Below are positions 49,958 through 58,194 of a DNA stretch of 64,000 nt, piece after piece (within the stretch, counting starts at the first letter, position 1; each line of letters starts with the position of its first letter). Below the pieces are notes generated by a model that was given only the letters and a program-made list of their open reading frames with translations, was not told the origin of the DNA and ran no database searches. The DNA comes from Bacteroidia bacterium. GTDB lineage: Bacteria; Bacteroidota; Bacteroidia; J057. The stretch lies in NCBI GenBank assembly GCA_030430575.1, contig JAUIKF010000020.1, forward strand, positions 1-64,000. The letters are read 5' to 3'. The position numbers were made by a program, and so were the translations under genes.

Positions 49958-50132
49958 CTGAAGAGCGAGGGAGAGTGAGGAGATATTTTCAGTTTTTAGA
50001 CTGCTTGGCTTATCCTATTCCCTTGGATGAACCTTTATTTTGGGGACTGTGAAGAACCATTTAAGTAGCTTTTTCCCTTAATTATTCGTAAAATTATCCT
50101 AGACTTTTAACACCAGAATATTGGGGAAAACT

Positions 50133-50762
50133 ATGAGTTCTGCCAGTGCCTATCATATGACGACCAATCATGGGCACCAGCTTTTAACAAGGCTGGACTA
50201 TTTGCGGGTATTTTTTCAAGCTGGCAAAACAAGTCTTGATACTTTTAAAGTTTTTGGTCCTTCTCTCATTTCAGCAGTCATTTCCCTCTTTTTCTTTCTG
50301 GTTTCCCTTGTATTAGTGGTGCTGTCTCCTCTCCTTTTTTTTGTGGGATTGTGGCTCAAATGGGATATAAACAAGCTCATCCCAAAGGTAAAGGATGACA
50401 TTTCTACCTTAGAAACCCTTATCACTGGCATCACAGATCGACTAAAAATGGGTGAATCGTTTGAGGATTTATTTAATCATCATGACTATGCCATTGCCAA
50501 ACGGGAACAAGAGACACACGCCAAGCTTCAAAAATGGATAACACTGGTGGAAGGATTTTCACCAGAAGAAGCCCCCATATTTCTACGCTTCATTTATAAA
50601 TCCTTTTATAATCTCCTCCCCTTGATCAACCAATACCAATCAAAGCATGATGAATTGCTTCATCTCTTTGATAAGAAAGGAGAAGATGGGGTGCTGTTTA
50701 AGTCTATCTCTGGGGAAGAGCTTTGGAATCGCAGGAATCCAGCTTATGAGTACCTTATCTGA
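50133..50762 (+). CDS. Hypothetical two-helix membrane protein of the KAP cassette
   Basis: The 209-aa product from the ATG at 50133 (MSSASAYHMTTNHG) has a soluble N-terminus. A hydrophobic hairpin (SLISAVISLFFFLVSLVLVVLSPLLFFVGLWL, about residues 45-76) follows, then a helical cytoplasmic-looking domain (DDISTLETLITGITDRLKMGESFEDLF...). A TTG four codons upstream is possible but weaker. The stop and the next start overlap as TGATG, so translation is coupled. The family is not recognised. Confidence 0.7.
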   Translation: MSSASAYHMTTNHGHQLLTRLDYLRVFFQAGKTSLDTFKVFGPSLISAVISLFFFLVSLVLVVLSPLLFFVGLWLKWDINKLIPKVKDDISTLETLITGITDRLKMGESFEDLFNHHDYAIAKREQETHAKLQKWITLVEGFSPEEAPIFLRFIYKSFYNLLPLINQYQSKHDELLHLFDKKGEDGVLFKSISGEELWNRRNPAYEYLI

Positions 50763-51295
50763 TGTTTGACACCTTTTTCCAAGCCCACTTTATCACCAAA
50801 CAACCTGGCAATCCTCACAAGGACGCCTTCCATACCCTTTACATTTTCAAATTCTACCATGATAAAGAACCCTACATCGTTCGTGTAGAGCAGTTTGACT
50901 ATGATGTCTTTGCCATAAAATTCTACCCGAAGTCCTTAAAGAGGTCTCCCAAAAAGTATAACAAATTGACGAATAATGGGAAGCAAATGGCAATTTTCAG
51001 GACATGCATCAACATTATGCTTCATATTATTGAAGAGGTACCACATGCCTCTTTTGGTATTATGGGTGCAGAATTGATTGGCGAAAGCAAGGAATCTACC
51101 AAGCGTTTCAGAATCTATAGAAGCTTATTGGAGCAATTCTTCTCTCCTGTAAGATTTAGACATGAAGTTTATCCCCAAAACAGTGTTTACTTGATGTATA
51201 GTACGCTTAATCAAGAGGTAGATTTTCGAGACAAGGTGGAGGCCTATTTTATGGAGATTTTTGATTTTCAGGGGAAGGAGGAGGAAGGGGAATAG
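50762..51295 (+). CDS. Hypothetical soluble protein of the KAP cassette
   Basis: The 177-aa product is alpha/beta with strands such as FHTLYIFKFYHDKEPYIVRVEQFDYDVFAIKFYP and a helical KRFRIYRSLLEQFFSP motif followed by NSVYLMYSTL. It ends in an acidic tail (GKEEEGE). I do not recognise the family. It is translationally coupled to the membrane protein upstream and lies 85 bp before the NTPase gene. Confidence 0.65.
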   Translation: MFDTFFQAHFITKQPGNPHKDAFHTLYIFKFYHDKEPYIVRVEQFDYDVFAIKFYPKSLKRSPKKYNKLTNNGKQMAIFRTCINIMLHIIEEVPHASFGIMGAELIGESKESTKRFRIYRSLLEQFFSPVRFRHEVYPQNSVYLMYSTLNQEVDFRDKVEAYFMEIFDFQGKEEEGE

Positions 51296-51380
51296 AGACA
51301 AATAAGTCTTTACTTTTGTATAAGCCGATAGGCAATTATAATGACCAAAGCCTAAATAAATTGGAATCCCAATCAGCCTT

Positions 51381-52907
51381 ATGGAAAAAAACGATACTAA
51401 AATCACCATACCCATTGATGAGCCTTCAGCAGCTTTTGAGAAACATCTGGGGGAAGAAAAAAGCGCCCGAATCCTGTTTTCAGGAGAGTTTGGAATAGGG
51501 AAGACTTATTTCTTAAAGGAATTTTTTAAGAAAAGAGAAGATGAATATTTTATGTTACGGGTATGTCCCATAAACTATGCTGTGGTATCAAATGAAGACG
51601 TTTTACAATTCCTTCGGTTTGACATTTTATCCAAATTATTGATTCATGATAAGTTGTCCATCGACTTCATTGATGAGGATTTTAATGAATTCGATTTTAT
51701 TTACACTTACCTGTACCAATACCTTCCATATCTCTTGTTAAATATGCTGCCTTTTATTCCAAAAGGCGGAAAAGCTGCAAAAAATGCAATAGAAAAATTT
51801 AACGAGTTTTTTGAAAACCTTAATGCCAAAAGGGAAGAATATCAAAGCACTCCGGAAGGTAAAGCTATGTCTTCTTTTTTTGAAAATGTCAATCATCACT
51901 ACCTCAAACAAGATACCCTCATTGATGAAATCATTCGTGACAATATTACCAGGATCAAAGAAGAAACTACCGACCCCGAAGAAGAGGAAGGAAAAGAGAA
52001 AAAAACTGTCTTGGTGATTGATGATATTGACCGCATGGACCCTGGTCATATTTTCAGGCTATTCAACCTTTTTAGTGCGCATTTTGATCAAGAAGAGGAT
52101 TTAGAAGCTAATTATTTAGGGTTTGACCATGTGGTAATGGTCTGTCACTATGAAAATATAAGGAGTATTTTCCATGCACGGTACGGGGAAAGAACAGATT
52201 TCAGTGGCTATATGGATAAGTTCTTTCACCAAAGAGTTTTCTATTTTGATAATCGGGAAGGGATTGTATCTAAGGTGAGGTCAATCCTCGAAGTTCTTCC
52301 GTATCCTGAAAAACTTGAACGGGAATTCGGGGCTCAAGCTAAGTTTATCAGAGAGTTTTCAATACTATTGACTGATTGTATTTTGGCTAGCGTTTTGAAT
52401 ATCCGAAAACTTCTCCAAATAGATTTAAACCAATTATCAAGTTTTTCTGCTCCTATTTCTTTTTTGAAGGATCAAAATGATAATTTCATTGACACCACTC
52501 AGTTTTACGGCATTATCTTATATCAATTACTTGAAAAAATACTAGGACCAAAGGACATTAAAGAAAAAATCAATCAGGTTATTGATTATCTAAAACTTCG
52601 ATCAGATCAAAGAAAAATTGGGTTTAATTATAGAGATGATGATGGGTATCTATATAAAGAATTGGTTAAATACCTTGTTTTAATTATTGGAGCTTCAGAA
52701 CACCGTTTCAAAGATTCTGGGTTTTATGATCCTACTGATGATAAAAGGACTTATGGTATACAATCAAAAACAGGGCATATTTTTCACTTTGAAATTGAGC
52801 ATGATGGCAGGGATTATAAGGTTGGTTTTAGCCGTAAATTTAGATTAGTCAGACCTCATGTTCTATATGAATTGTACCTTGAAGTACTTTCAATCTTTAA
52901 TCGTTAG
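51381..52907 (+). CDS. KAP-family P-loop NTPase
   Basis: The 508-aa product has Walker A GEFGIGKT (35-42) and Walker B VLVIDDIDRMD (210-220) with the double Asp of STAND/KAP ATPases. After Walker B come HIFRLFNLFSAHF and a VVMVCHYENIRSIFHARYG sensor-like strand. Between the Walker motifs lies a long insert (about 85-205). It has a hydrophobic segment LYQYLPYLLLNMLPFIPKGG, possibly membrane-touching, and an acidic linker (TTDPEEEEGKEKK). KAP NTPases include animal Kidins220 and bacterial PifA, an F-plasmid phage-exclusion protein. Its place beside a tRNA and two unknown genes suggests an accessory or defence function, which is inference. Confidence 0.82.
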   Translation: MEKNDTKITIPIDEPSAAFEKHLGEEKSARILFSGEFGIGKTYFLKEFFKKREDEYFMLRVCPINYAVVSNEDVLQFLRFDILSKLLIHDKLSIDFIDEDFNEFDFIYTYLYQYLPYLLLNMLPFIPKGGKAAKNAIEKFNEFFENLNAKREEYQSTPEGKAMSSFFENVNHHYLKQDTLIDEIIRDNITRIKEETTDPEEEEGKEKKTVLVIDDIDRMDPGHIFRLFNLFSAHFDQEEDLEANYLGFDHVVMVCHYENIRSIFHARYGERTDFSGYMDKFFHQRVFYFDNREGIVSKVRSILEVLPYPEKLEREFGAQAKFIREFSILLTDCILASVLNIRKLLQIDLNQLSSFSAPISFLKDQNDNFIDTTQFYGIILYQLLEKILGPKDIKEKINQVIDYLKLRSDQRKIGFNYRDDDGYLYKELVKYLVLIIGASEHRFKDSGFYDPTDDKRTYGIQSKTGHIFHFEIEHDGRDYKVGFSRKFRLVRPHVLYELYLEVLSIFNR

Positions 52908-52923
52908 AAATAGGAAAACCAGT

Positions 52924-53049
52924 ATGCTCGAAATCCTAGGCCATATCGCAGCATTAGGGGCATTTGGATTTGCCCTGGGTAGGGCATTTGATCTGTATCT
53001 GCTGGATGAGCATAAATCTAGGCTGTATAGCTTGCTGGAAAAAAGGTAG
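52924..53049 (+). CDS. Small single-pass membrane protein (41 aa)
   Basis: The ATG at 52924 opens MLEILGHIAALGAFGFALGR, a glycine/alanine-rich helix. DLYLLDEHKSRLYSLLEKR follows and ends at 53049. It could be a complete microprotein. It could also be the N-terminal stump of a longer protein, because two long homopolymer tracts follow within 55 bp. It starts 17 bp after the NTPase stop. Confidence 0.5.
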   Translation: MLEILGHIAALGAFGFALGRAFDLYLLDEHKSRLYSLLEKR

Positions 53050-53064
53050 ATGTTTGGGAAGAAG

Positions 53065-53102
53065 CCCCCCCCAAAAAAAACTTGCCTCCCATCCCCCCCC
53101 CC
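53065..53102. repeat. Homopolymer tracts C8-A8 and C10
   Basis: Eight C then eight A (53065-53080) and ten C (53093-53102) occur within 38 bp. Such tracts change length readily in replication and sequencing. The frame across them is therefore uncertain. Confidence 0.85.
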
Positions 53103-53115
53103 TACTTTGGAAGGC

Positions 53116-53298
53116 ATGACAAACAGAACCCTTCTCCTCCTTAGCTTATTGCTGATCCCCTTCCTCCCCATTGCCCAATCGCCCAAATTGCTGTTGAAAC
53201 CAGGGATCGTGATCCTCGATGCAAAAATCAGGCTTTCTTCAGTAGTAGACCCAGTAGATATATTCGGAAAAAACAGGAAGATTTCTTCGTACATTTGA
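53116..53298 (+). CDS. Short secreted hypothetical protein (60 aa)
   Basis: The ATG at 53116 gives MTNRTLLLLSLLLIPFLPIAQ, a clear signal peptide cut after AQ. A mature part of about 39 residues (SPKLLLKPGIVILDAKIRLS...) follows, with no known motif. The reading frame extends upstream across the C10 tract (to 53050), but the signal peptide points to this start. It may be coupled to the next gene. Confidence 0.5.
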   Translation: MTNRTLLLLSLLLIPFLPIAQSPKLLLKPGIVILDAKIRLSSVVDPVDIFGKNRKISSYI

Positions 53299-53315
53299 GG
53301 ATAAATTGTAACCCC

Positions 53316-54269
53316 ATGCGTAAAGTCTTTTTCCTCCTACTATTGCCAGCAATTACCTTGCTATACGGTCATGATCTGTATCTGAAAATGGAAACCTATT
53401 TCCTGGAACCTGATCAAGAAGCAACCATCAGCCTTTTTAACGGGACGTTTGAAAAGAGTGAGAATATCATCACGCGCGATCGCATGCTGGATGCTTCTGT
53501 CATCTCCCATGGCGAAAGGGTGGCTATCAGCCCAGATCAGTGGAAGGATCAGGACAGCACGATTACTCAATTAACGGTGAATCCCAGTAAAGCGGGAACG
53601 TTTGTGGTAGGGGTATCTACGAAAGCCAGAAACATAGAACTTACCGCTGAAAAATTTAACAGCTACTTGGAACACGATGGGGTGTTGGATATGCTTGAAA
53701 AACGCACAAAAGATAGCCTATTGGATCAAGACGCAGTTGAGAGTTACCAAAAACATGTTAAAGCCATCTTCCAGGTAGGGGATGTCAAAACAACCGATTG
53801 GAAAACGGTATTAGGCTATCCGATCGAGTTTGTCCCACTGGCAAATCCTTATGAAAAACACAATGGCGAACAGCTAGAAGTGCAGCTATTGTTAGATGGG
53901 AAACCCCTCTCGAACCAGCTAGTCTATGCTGACTATATCATAAACGCGCAGGCTCATAGCCATGCGCACGACCATGCGCACAGCTCGGAGGGAGACGAAG
54001 CACACACCCACACCAGTGGTCAACAGTTACGCACCAATGACCAGGGGATTGCTAGGGTAAACCTTCCCGCAGATGGCATCTACTACCTACGGACCATTTA
54101 CATGACGAGCGTTGCTGACAGTGAAGAATTAACGCATCAATCTAAATGGGCAACCTTGACATTTGAGGTGAGTCACCAGCATGAGCATGGTTTTCGTACC
54201 TGGATCGTGGTTTTAGCAAGCTTGCTCATCTTAGGCCTGATATTGTTGATCTTTAGAAAAAAGAGCTAA
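53316..54269 (+). CDS. DUF4198 family periplasmic protein with His-rich loop
   Basis: The 317-aa product from the ATG at 53316 has a signal peptide (MRKVFFLLLLPAITLLYGHD). The mature HDLYLKMETYFLEPDQEATISLFNGTFEKSE opening is typical of DUF4198, a beta-sandwich family often linked to metal uptake. A His-rich loop HSHAHDHAHSSEGDEAHTHT (about 216-235) probably binds Ni, Co, Zn or Cu. A C-terminal membrane helix (WIVVLASLLILGLILLI) ends in KKS, so the protein is anchored with its sensor or chaperone domain outside the cytoplasm. No transporter gene is adjacent. Confidence 0.82.
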   Translation: MRKVFFLLLLPAITLLYGHDLYLKMETYFLEPDQEATISLFNGTFEKSENIITRDRMLDASVISHGERVAISPDQWKDQDSTITQLTVNPSKAGTFVVGVSTKARNIELTAEKFNSYLEHDGVLDMLEKRTKDSLLDQDAVESYQKHVKAIFQVGDVKTTDWKTVLGYPIEFVPLANPYEKHNGEQLEVQLLLDGKPLSNQLVYADYIINAQAHSHAHDHAHSSEGDEAHTHTSGQQLRTNDQGIARVNLPADGIYYLRTIYMTSVADSEELTHQSKWATLTFEVSHQHEHGFRTWIVVLASLLILGLILLIFRKKS

Positions 54270-54336
54270 CTATTTTGTTAATGTAAGCAAAAAGTCTCCC
54301 CTTTCACCTCGCAATTGAAACCCCTACCTTTACCCT

Positions 54337-55416
54337 ATGAAAGTGACAAAAAATCTCCTGATCGGCTTGGCACTGGGGGTGCTGGCAGGTGGGATTTTGG
54401 GATGGTGGCTGTTCAACAAAAATCAGGCGATTCTGGCCCAATTGCAGGCGCAGGAGAAGCTCCTTGAACAGCAGAGTCAAGTTCTACAAACCATTCAACA
54501 AGGCAATTGGGTGGCCTTGATGAGCAATGTTCTACAACAGGTAAGAGAAGAATTAGCTCAAAATCCCGACCATCGCCTGAGCGATGGAACGATTGCCAGA
54601 ATCGCCTCTTTGAATCATGCGTTGAAGCCAAGCAGGCTTGTACAAGGAGATAGCCTATCTACCTATGAGGTCAGTCAGGAAAAAGGTCAGCTGTTGCTTG
54701 CCTTGGCAGTGATGCGCATAGATTCTACCTCATTTGCCAAAATCAAAATGCGCACGCCGTTTGTCAGGGCGGACCTGCGTGGGGCAGACCTGAATGGAAC
54801 GGACCTACGAGGGGTAGACCTCCGATATGCGGATTTGCGGGAGGCAAATTTGTGGGGAGCGGATTTGAGAGACGCAGACCTAAGAGGCGCGCGCTTATGG
54901 GGTGCAAATCTGACTAGCGCCAATTTGACCAAGGCTGATTTGAAAGAAGCGGATTTCACTTGGGCCATTATGAATAGGGCCATTTTGAGGGAGGCAGAGA
55001 TGAATGGTGCAGATATTAGCCATTCCCAGTTGCAAGGCGCTGACATGCGTGGGGTTATGATGAGAGTAGCCCATTTAAATGGAGCATTTTTGAAAGAAGT
55101 AAATCTTGATAATATCGACTTAGTTGCCTCTGATTTGACAAAAGCCAATTTAACTGAGGCAACTTTAAATAAAGCATATTTGAGAGAGACAAATATGAAT
55201 GAAGCCATTTTGGTTGGTGCACAATTAAACGAAGCCAATATGGATAGGGCTGATCTGACCGGTGCAGTAGTCAAAAATAAGAAGTGGATTGAAGCACTAA
55301 GAGATTGGCAGGTGATAGGTGCTGAAGAACTACAGGCAGCCTATAAAATGGTTTCTGATACAGCAGACAAGCCACTTTTCCGCTTGGAGAAACTAGAGAA
55401 CGGTTCTGAGTTTTAG
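54337..55416 (+). CDS. Membrane-anchored pentapeptide repeat protein
   Basis: The 359-aa product has an N-terminal membrane helix (LLIGLALGVLAGGILGWWLF) and a short coiled coil (LAQLQAQEKLLEQQSQVLQTIQ). About 35 consecutive A(D/N)LXX pentapeptides (roughly residues 141-315) follow, with LRGADLNGTDLRGVDLRYAD as an early stretch. They should form a right-handed quadrilateral beta-helix. Regular codon blocks suggest growth by duplication. Pentapeptide proteins can mimic DNA or act as scaffolds; the role here is unknown. Confidence 0.88.
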   Translation: MKVTKNLLIGLALGVLAGGILGWWLFNKNQAILAQLQAQEKLLEQQSQVLQTIQQGNWVALMSNVLQQVREELAQNPDHRLSDGTIARIASLNHALKPSRLVQGDSLSTYEVSQEKGQLLLALAVMRIDSTSFAKIKMRTPFVRADLRGADLNGTDLRGVDLRYADLREANLWGADLRDADLRGARLWGANLTSANLTKADLKEADFTWAIMNRAILREAEMNGADISHSQLQGADMRGVMMRVAHLNGAFLKEVNLDNIDLVASDLTKANLTEATLNKAYLRETNMNEAILVGAQLNEANMDRADLTGAVVKNKKWIEALRDWQVIGAEELQAAYKMVSDTADKPLFRLEKLENGSEF

Positions 55417-55463
55417 ATTGATGTACAACTTAGAACATAAATCATAAAACCTAGAACACACTT

Positions 55464-56462
55464 TCAAAACGCTTCCTCCCTCTCCATCACCCGATTGATT
55501 TTATGGGCAAAAAGGACGATAACGTCATCTGAAGCCCGATACGGCTGCATGCTTATCTGAAAAGCCCAACTATAATACCCTTGCAGGTCATTCACGTAAT
55601 CTGTCAGGAGTTCAGGAGTCCATTGCGTTTCACGGGTAATTTGGTACTTTTCTGTTAGCCTTTTCCCCAACTCTTGCCCCCACTCATTATTCACCAGGTC
55701 TACATAGTTGTCGACAGCGCCTTCGTCCAGGTCAGTCACTTGTGCTAGTGAAAATCGGCCATTGACAAGCTGAGGCAAGCGGTCCAGTTCATGTGCATCA
55801 GCCATATAGTCAGCTAACTCTTCAGAAAATAAGGTGGTCATAAAAGCCTGCCCTGTGATATGGTTGAAGGTATTTATATATCCCTTTTCTGTCAAATCTC
55901 TGGCAGGCATTTGTGCCATGTCTTCCCCGCTGATATGGCAAAACATGGTCTCAGCAAAATCAAAAAAAGCTACGTCATTTACCCCAAATTTGACCCGTAT
56001 TCGCTTCGCTAAGAAGTACACACGCTGCATATCTTTTCTATGAATTATCGCATAGGGGGATCGGAGGGCCAAGTCCAAACGTTTTCCCCAACCGCCTTTT
56101 TGGGCAGCAGAAAAATCCCCTTGTTTCACCCCAGTTTTTAGCATACTGACCACCTCACGGCCGCTGCTTCTGTGGGTGATTTTAACCATCTCTTCAAGGC
56201 TTACACTGCTAACCACAGTAAAGTATTCAATCTGAACCACCTTTTTTAAGGCTTCAAAAGAAGCGAAACGCGTCGAAAGTAAGCCGCCTCTGATGGTCTG
56301 GCTCTCAGATGTGTCACGATGGTCATCTATTCCTCTTTCCTCTACCAACGGGTCAGGTGCGGGGTGGCTAACATAAGCCAAATTGGGAATGATGTGGGGG
56401 GGCTGGTCGCTTATGATGACGGAAACAAGGAAAAGCAGAACAAAAGATCGACGCATTCGCAT
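55464..56462 (-). CDS. Hypothetical secreted protein
   Basis: The 332-aa product starts with a short signal-like segment (RRSFVLLFLVSVIISDQ), then a proline/acidic linker (PAPDPLVEERGIDDHRDTSES). The largely helical domain contains KKVVQIEYFTVVSSVSLEEMVK, FFDFAETMFCHISGEDMAQ, FNHITGQAFMTTLFSEELADYMADAHELDR and VDLVNNEWGQELGKRL. I do not recognise the family. It looks like a single-gene unit, convergent with the pentapeptide gene. Confidence 0.6.
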   Translation of the reverse strand: MRMRRSFVLLFLVSVIISDQPPHIIPNLAYVSHPAPDPLVEERGIDDHRDTSESQTIRGGLLSTRFASFEALKKVVQIEYFTVVSSVSLEEMVKITHRSSGREVVSMLKTGVKQGDFSAAQKGGWGKRLDLALRSPYAIIHRKDMQRVYFLAKRIRVKFGVNDVAFFDFAETMFCHISGEDMAQMPARDLTEKGYINTFNHITGQAFMTTLFSEELADYMADAHELDRLPQLVNGRFSLAQVTDLDEGAVDNYVDLVNNEWGQELGKRLTEKYQITRETQWTPELLTDYVNDLQGYYSWAFQISMQPYRASDDVIVLFAHKINRVMEREEAF

Positions 56463-56617
56463 GGCTAGGAGAGATTTGAGGGAAACAGAAATAATGATTA
56501 TTCATCTATTCCTTACGAGTCATGACTTCTTTTGCCAAATTATCAAAAACCAAAATGGAGAACAAATCCTGGATTCCTCCAGTCTTCATTCTCCATTATT
56601 AATTATTCATTCTCCCC

Positions 56618-57961
56618 CTACATCCCTTGCGCGATCATCGCATCCGCTACCTTGATAAAGCCAGCGATATTGGCACCTTGGACATAGTTGATATAACCAT
56701 TTCCATCAGTCCCATAAGTCGCCGCGAGGTTATGAATTCCCTGCATGATTCCCCTGAGTTTGGAATCGACTTCTTCGTGGGACCAGGACATGCGGAGGCT
56801 GTTCTGGGACATTTCTAGCCCAGAGGTCGCGACCCCACCTGCATTGCATGCGATGCCAGGGCCATAGAGGATCTTGGCTTGTGTGAAGACTTGCACGGCT
56901 TCTGGGGTAGAAGGCATATTGGCGCCTTCAGCGACGAGGACCGTACCACGGTCGACCAAGGTTTTCGCCTCGGCTTCGTTGAGTTCATTTTGAGTGGCAC
57001 ATGGCAAAGCGATATCAAAGCTTGCTACTGTCCAGGGCCGTGCACCTTCGAAGTATTCTGCATCAAATTCATTGACATATTCCTTGATGCGACCACGTTG
57101 CACATTTTTGAGGTCCATGACATAGGCAAGCTTCTCGCTATCGATCCCTTTGGGATCGTAAATAGTACCGCCAGAGTCAGAGAGTGTCACTACTTTTCCG
57201 CCCAAGTCGATGATTTTCTCAGTTGTGTATTGGGCTACATTCCCAGAACCAGAGACGGCCACAGATTTCCCCTCAAAACTGTCATTTCGCGTTTTGAGCA
57301 TTTCTTCTGCAAAATAGACCAGCCCATAACCCGTAGCTTCTGGACGGATAAGGCTTCCCCCAAATTCATATCCTTTGCCCGTAAATACCCCCTCAAAACT
57401 CCCTGTCAGGCGCTTGTATTGCCCAAACATAAACCCAACTTCGCGTCCGCCTACCCCAATGTCACCCGCAGGCACGTCTATATTGGCACCAATATGGCGA
57501 TAAAGCTCATTGATAAATGATTGGCAGAACTTCATGACTTCATTGTCAGACTTGCCTTTAGGATCGAAATTAGATCCTCCTTTTCCGCCGCCCATCGGTA
57601 AGCCTGTCACACTGTTTTTAAAAGTTTGCTTAAACCCCAAAAACTTCAAAATACTTTCGTTCACAGATGGATGAAAACGAAGGCCTCCCTTATAAGGACC
57701 AATGGCACTATTGAATTGTACCCGATAGCCGCGGTTCACCTGCATCTTCCCTGCATCATCTAGCCAAGGCACCTTAAAAGAGATGATTCTTTCAGGCTCG
57801 ATGATCCTTTCGAGGATGTTGTGTTCGAGGTAATGGGGATTTTTCTGAAGGAAGGGCTGTAGGTACTTATAAAAGGACTTTACAGCTTGTTGAAATTCGG
57901 GTTGGTGAGCGTGATTGTGAGCTAAGGTTTCAAGGAATTTGTCTTGGAAATTTGTAATCAT
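56618..57961 (-). CDS. gdhA: NADP-specific glutamate dehydrogenase
   Basis: The 447-aa product from the ATG at 57961 (MITNFQDKFLETL; the longer frame begins with TTG) interconverts glutamate and 2-oxoglutarate plus ammonia. Substrate-binding segments GYRVQFNSAIGPYKGGLRFHPSVN and TGLPMGGGKGGSNFDPKG carry the catalytic lysines. The nucleotide-binding SVAVSGSGNVAQYTTEKIIDLG follows. Length and motifs fit the hexameric assimilatory enzyme. A 233-bp gap separates it from the divergent LamG gene; no regulator binding site was identified. Confidence 0.96.
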   Translation of the reverse strand: MITNFQDKFLETLAHNHAHQPEFQQAVKSFYKYLQPFLQKNPHYLEHNILERIIEPERIISFKVPWLDDAGKMQVNRGYRVQFNSAIGPYKGGLRFHPSVNESILKFLGFKQTFKNSVTGLPMGGGKGGSNFDPKGKSDNEVMKFCQSFINELYRHIGANIDVPAGDIGVGGREVGFMFGQYKRLTGSFEGVFTGKGYEFGGSLIRPEATGYGLVYFAEEMLKTRNDSFEGKSVAVSGSGNVAQYTTEKIIDLGGKVVTLSDSGGTIYDPKGIDSEKLAYVMDLKNVQRGRIKEYVNEFDAEYFEGARPWTVASFDIALPCATQNELNEAEAKTLVDRGTVLVAEGANMPSTPEAVQVFTQAKILYGPGIACNAGGVATSGLEMSQNSLRMSWSHEEVDSKLRGIMQGIHNLAATYGTDGNGYINYVQGANIAGFIKVADAMIAQGM

Positions 57962-58194
57962 TTTTTGTTGCAATTAAGGTGATACGTGGCTTACAGAAAC
58001 TGGTGGCATAGCTTCTGTAACATTTCATTCCCGTTACCTAATTTAGGTGGGTAAAATGATTTATTCAAAAAAAAGAATGGAGGAACGAATTAAAGAAGAA
58101 AATACACCCAGATTAACAAAATTTTATTCTATATTTAATATCTTATCAGTACTGTTTAGCTTCAATATTTTCATACCCTAAATACCTCCTTTTT

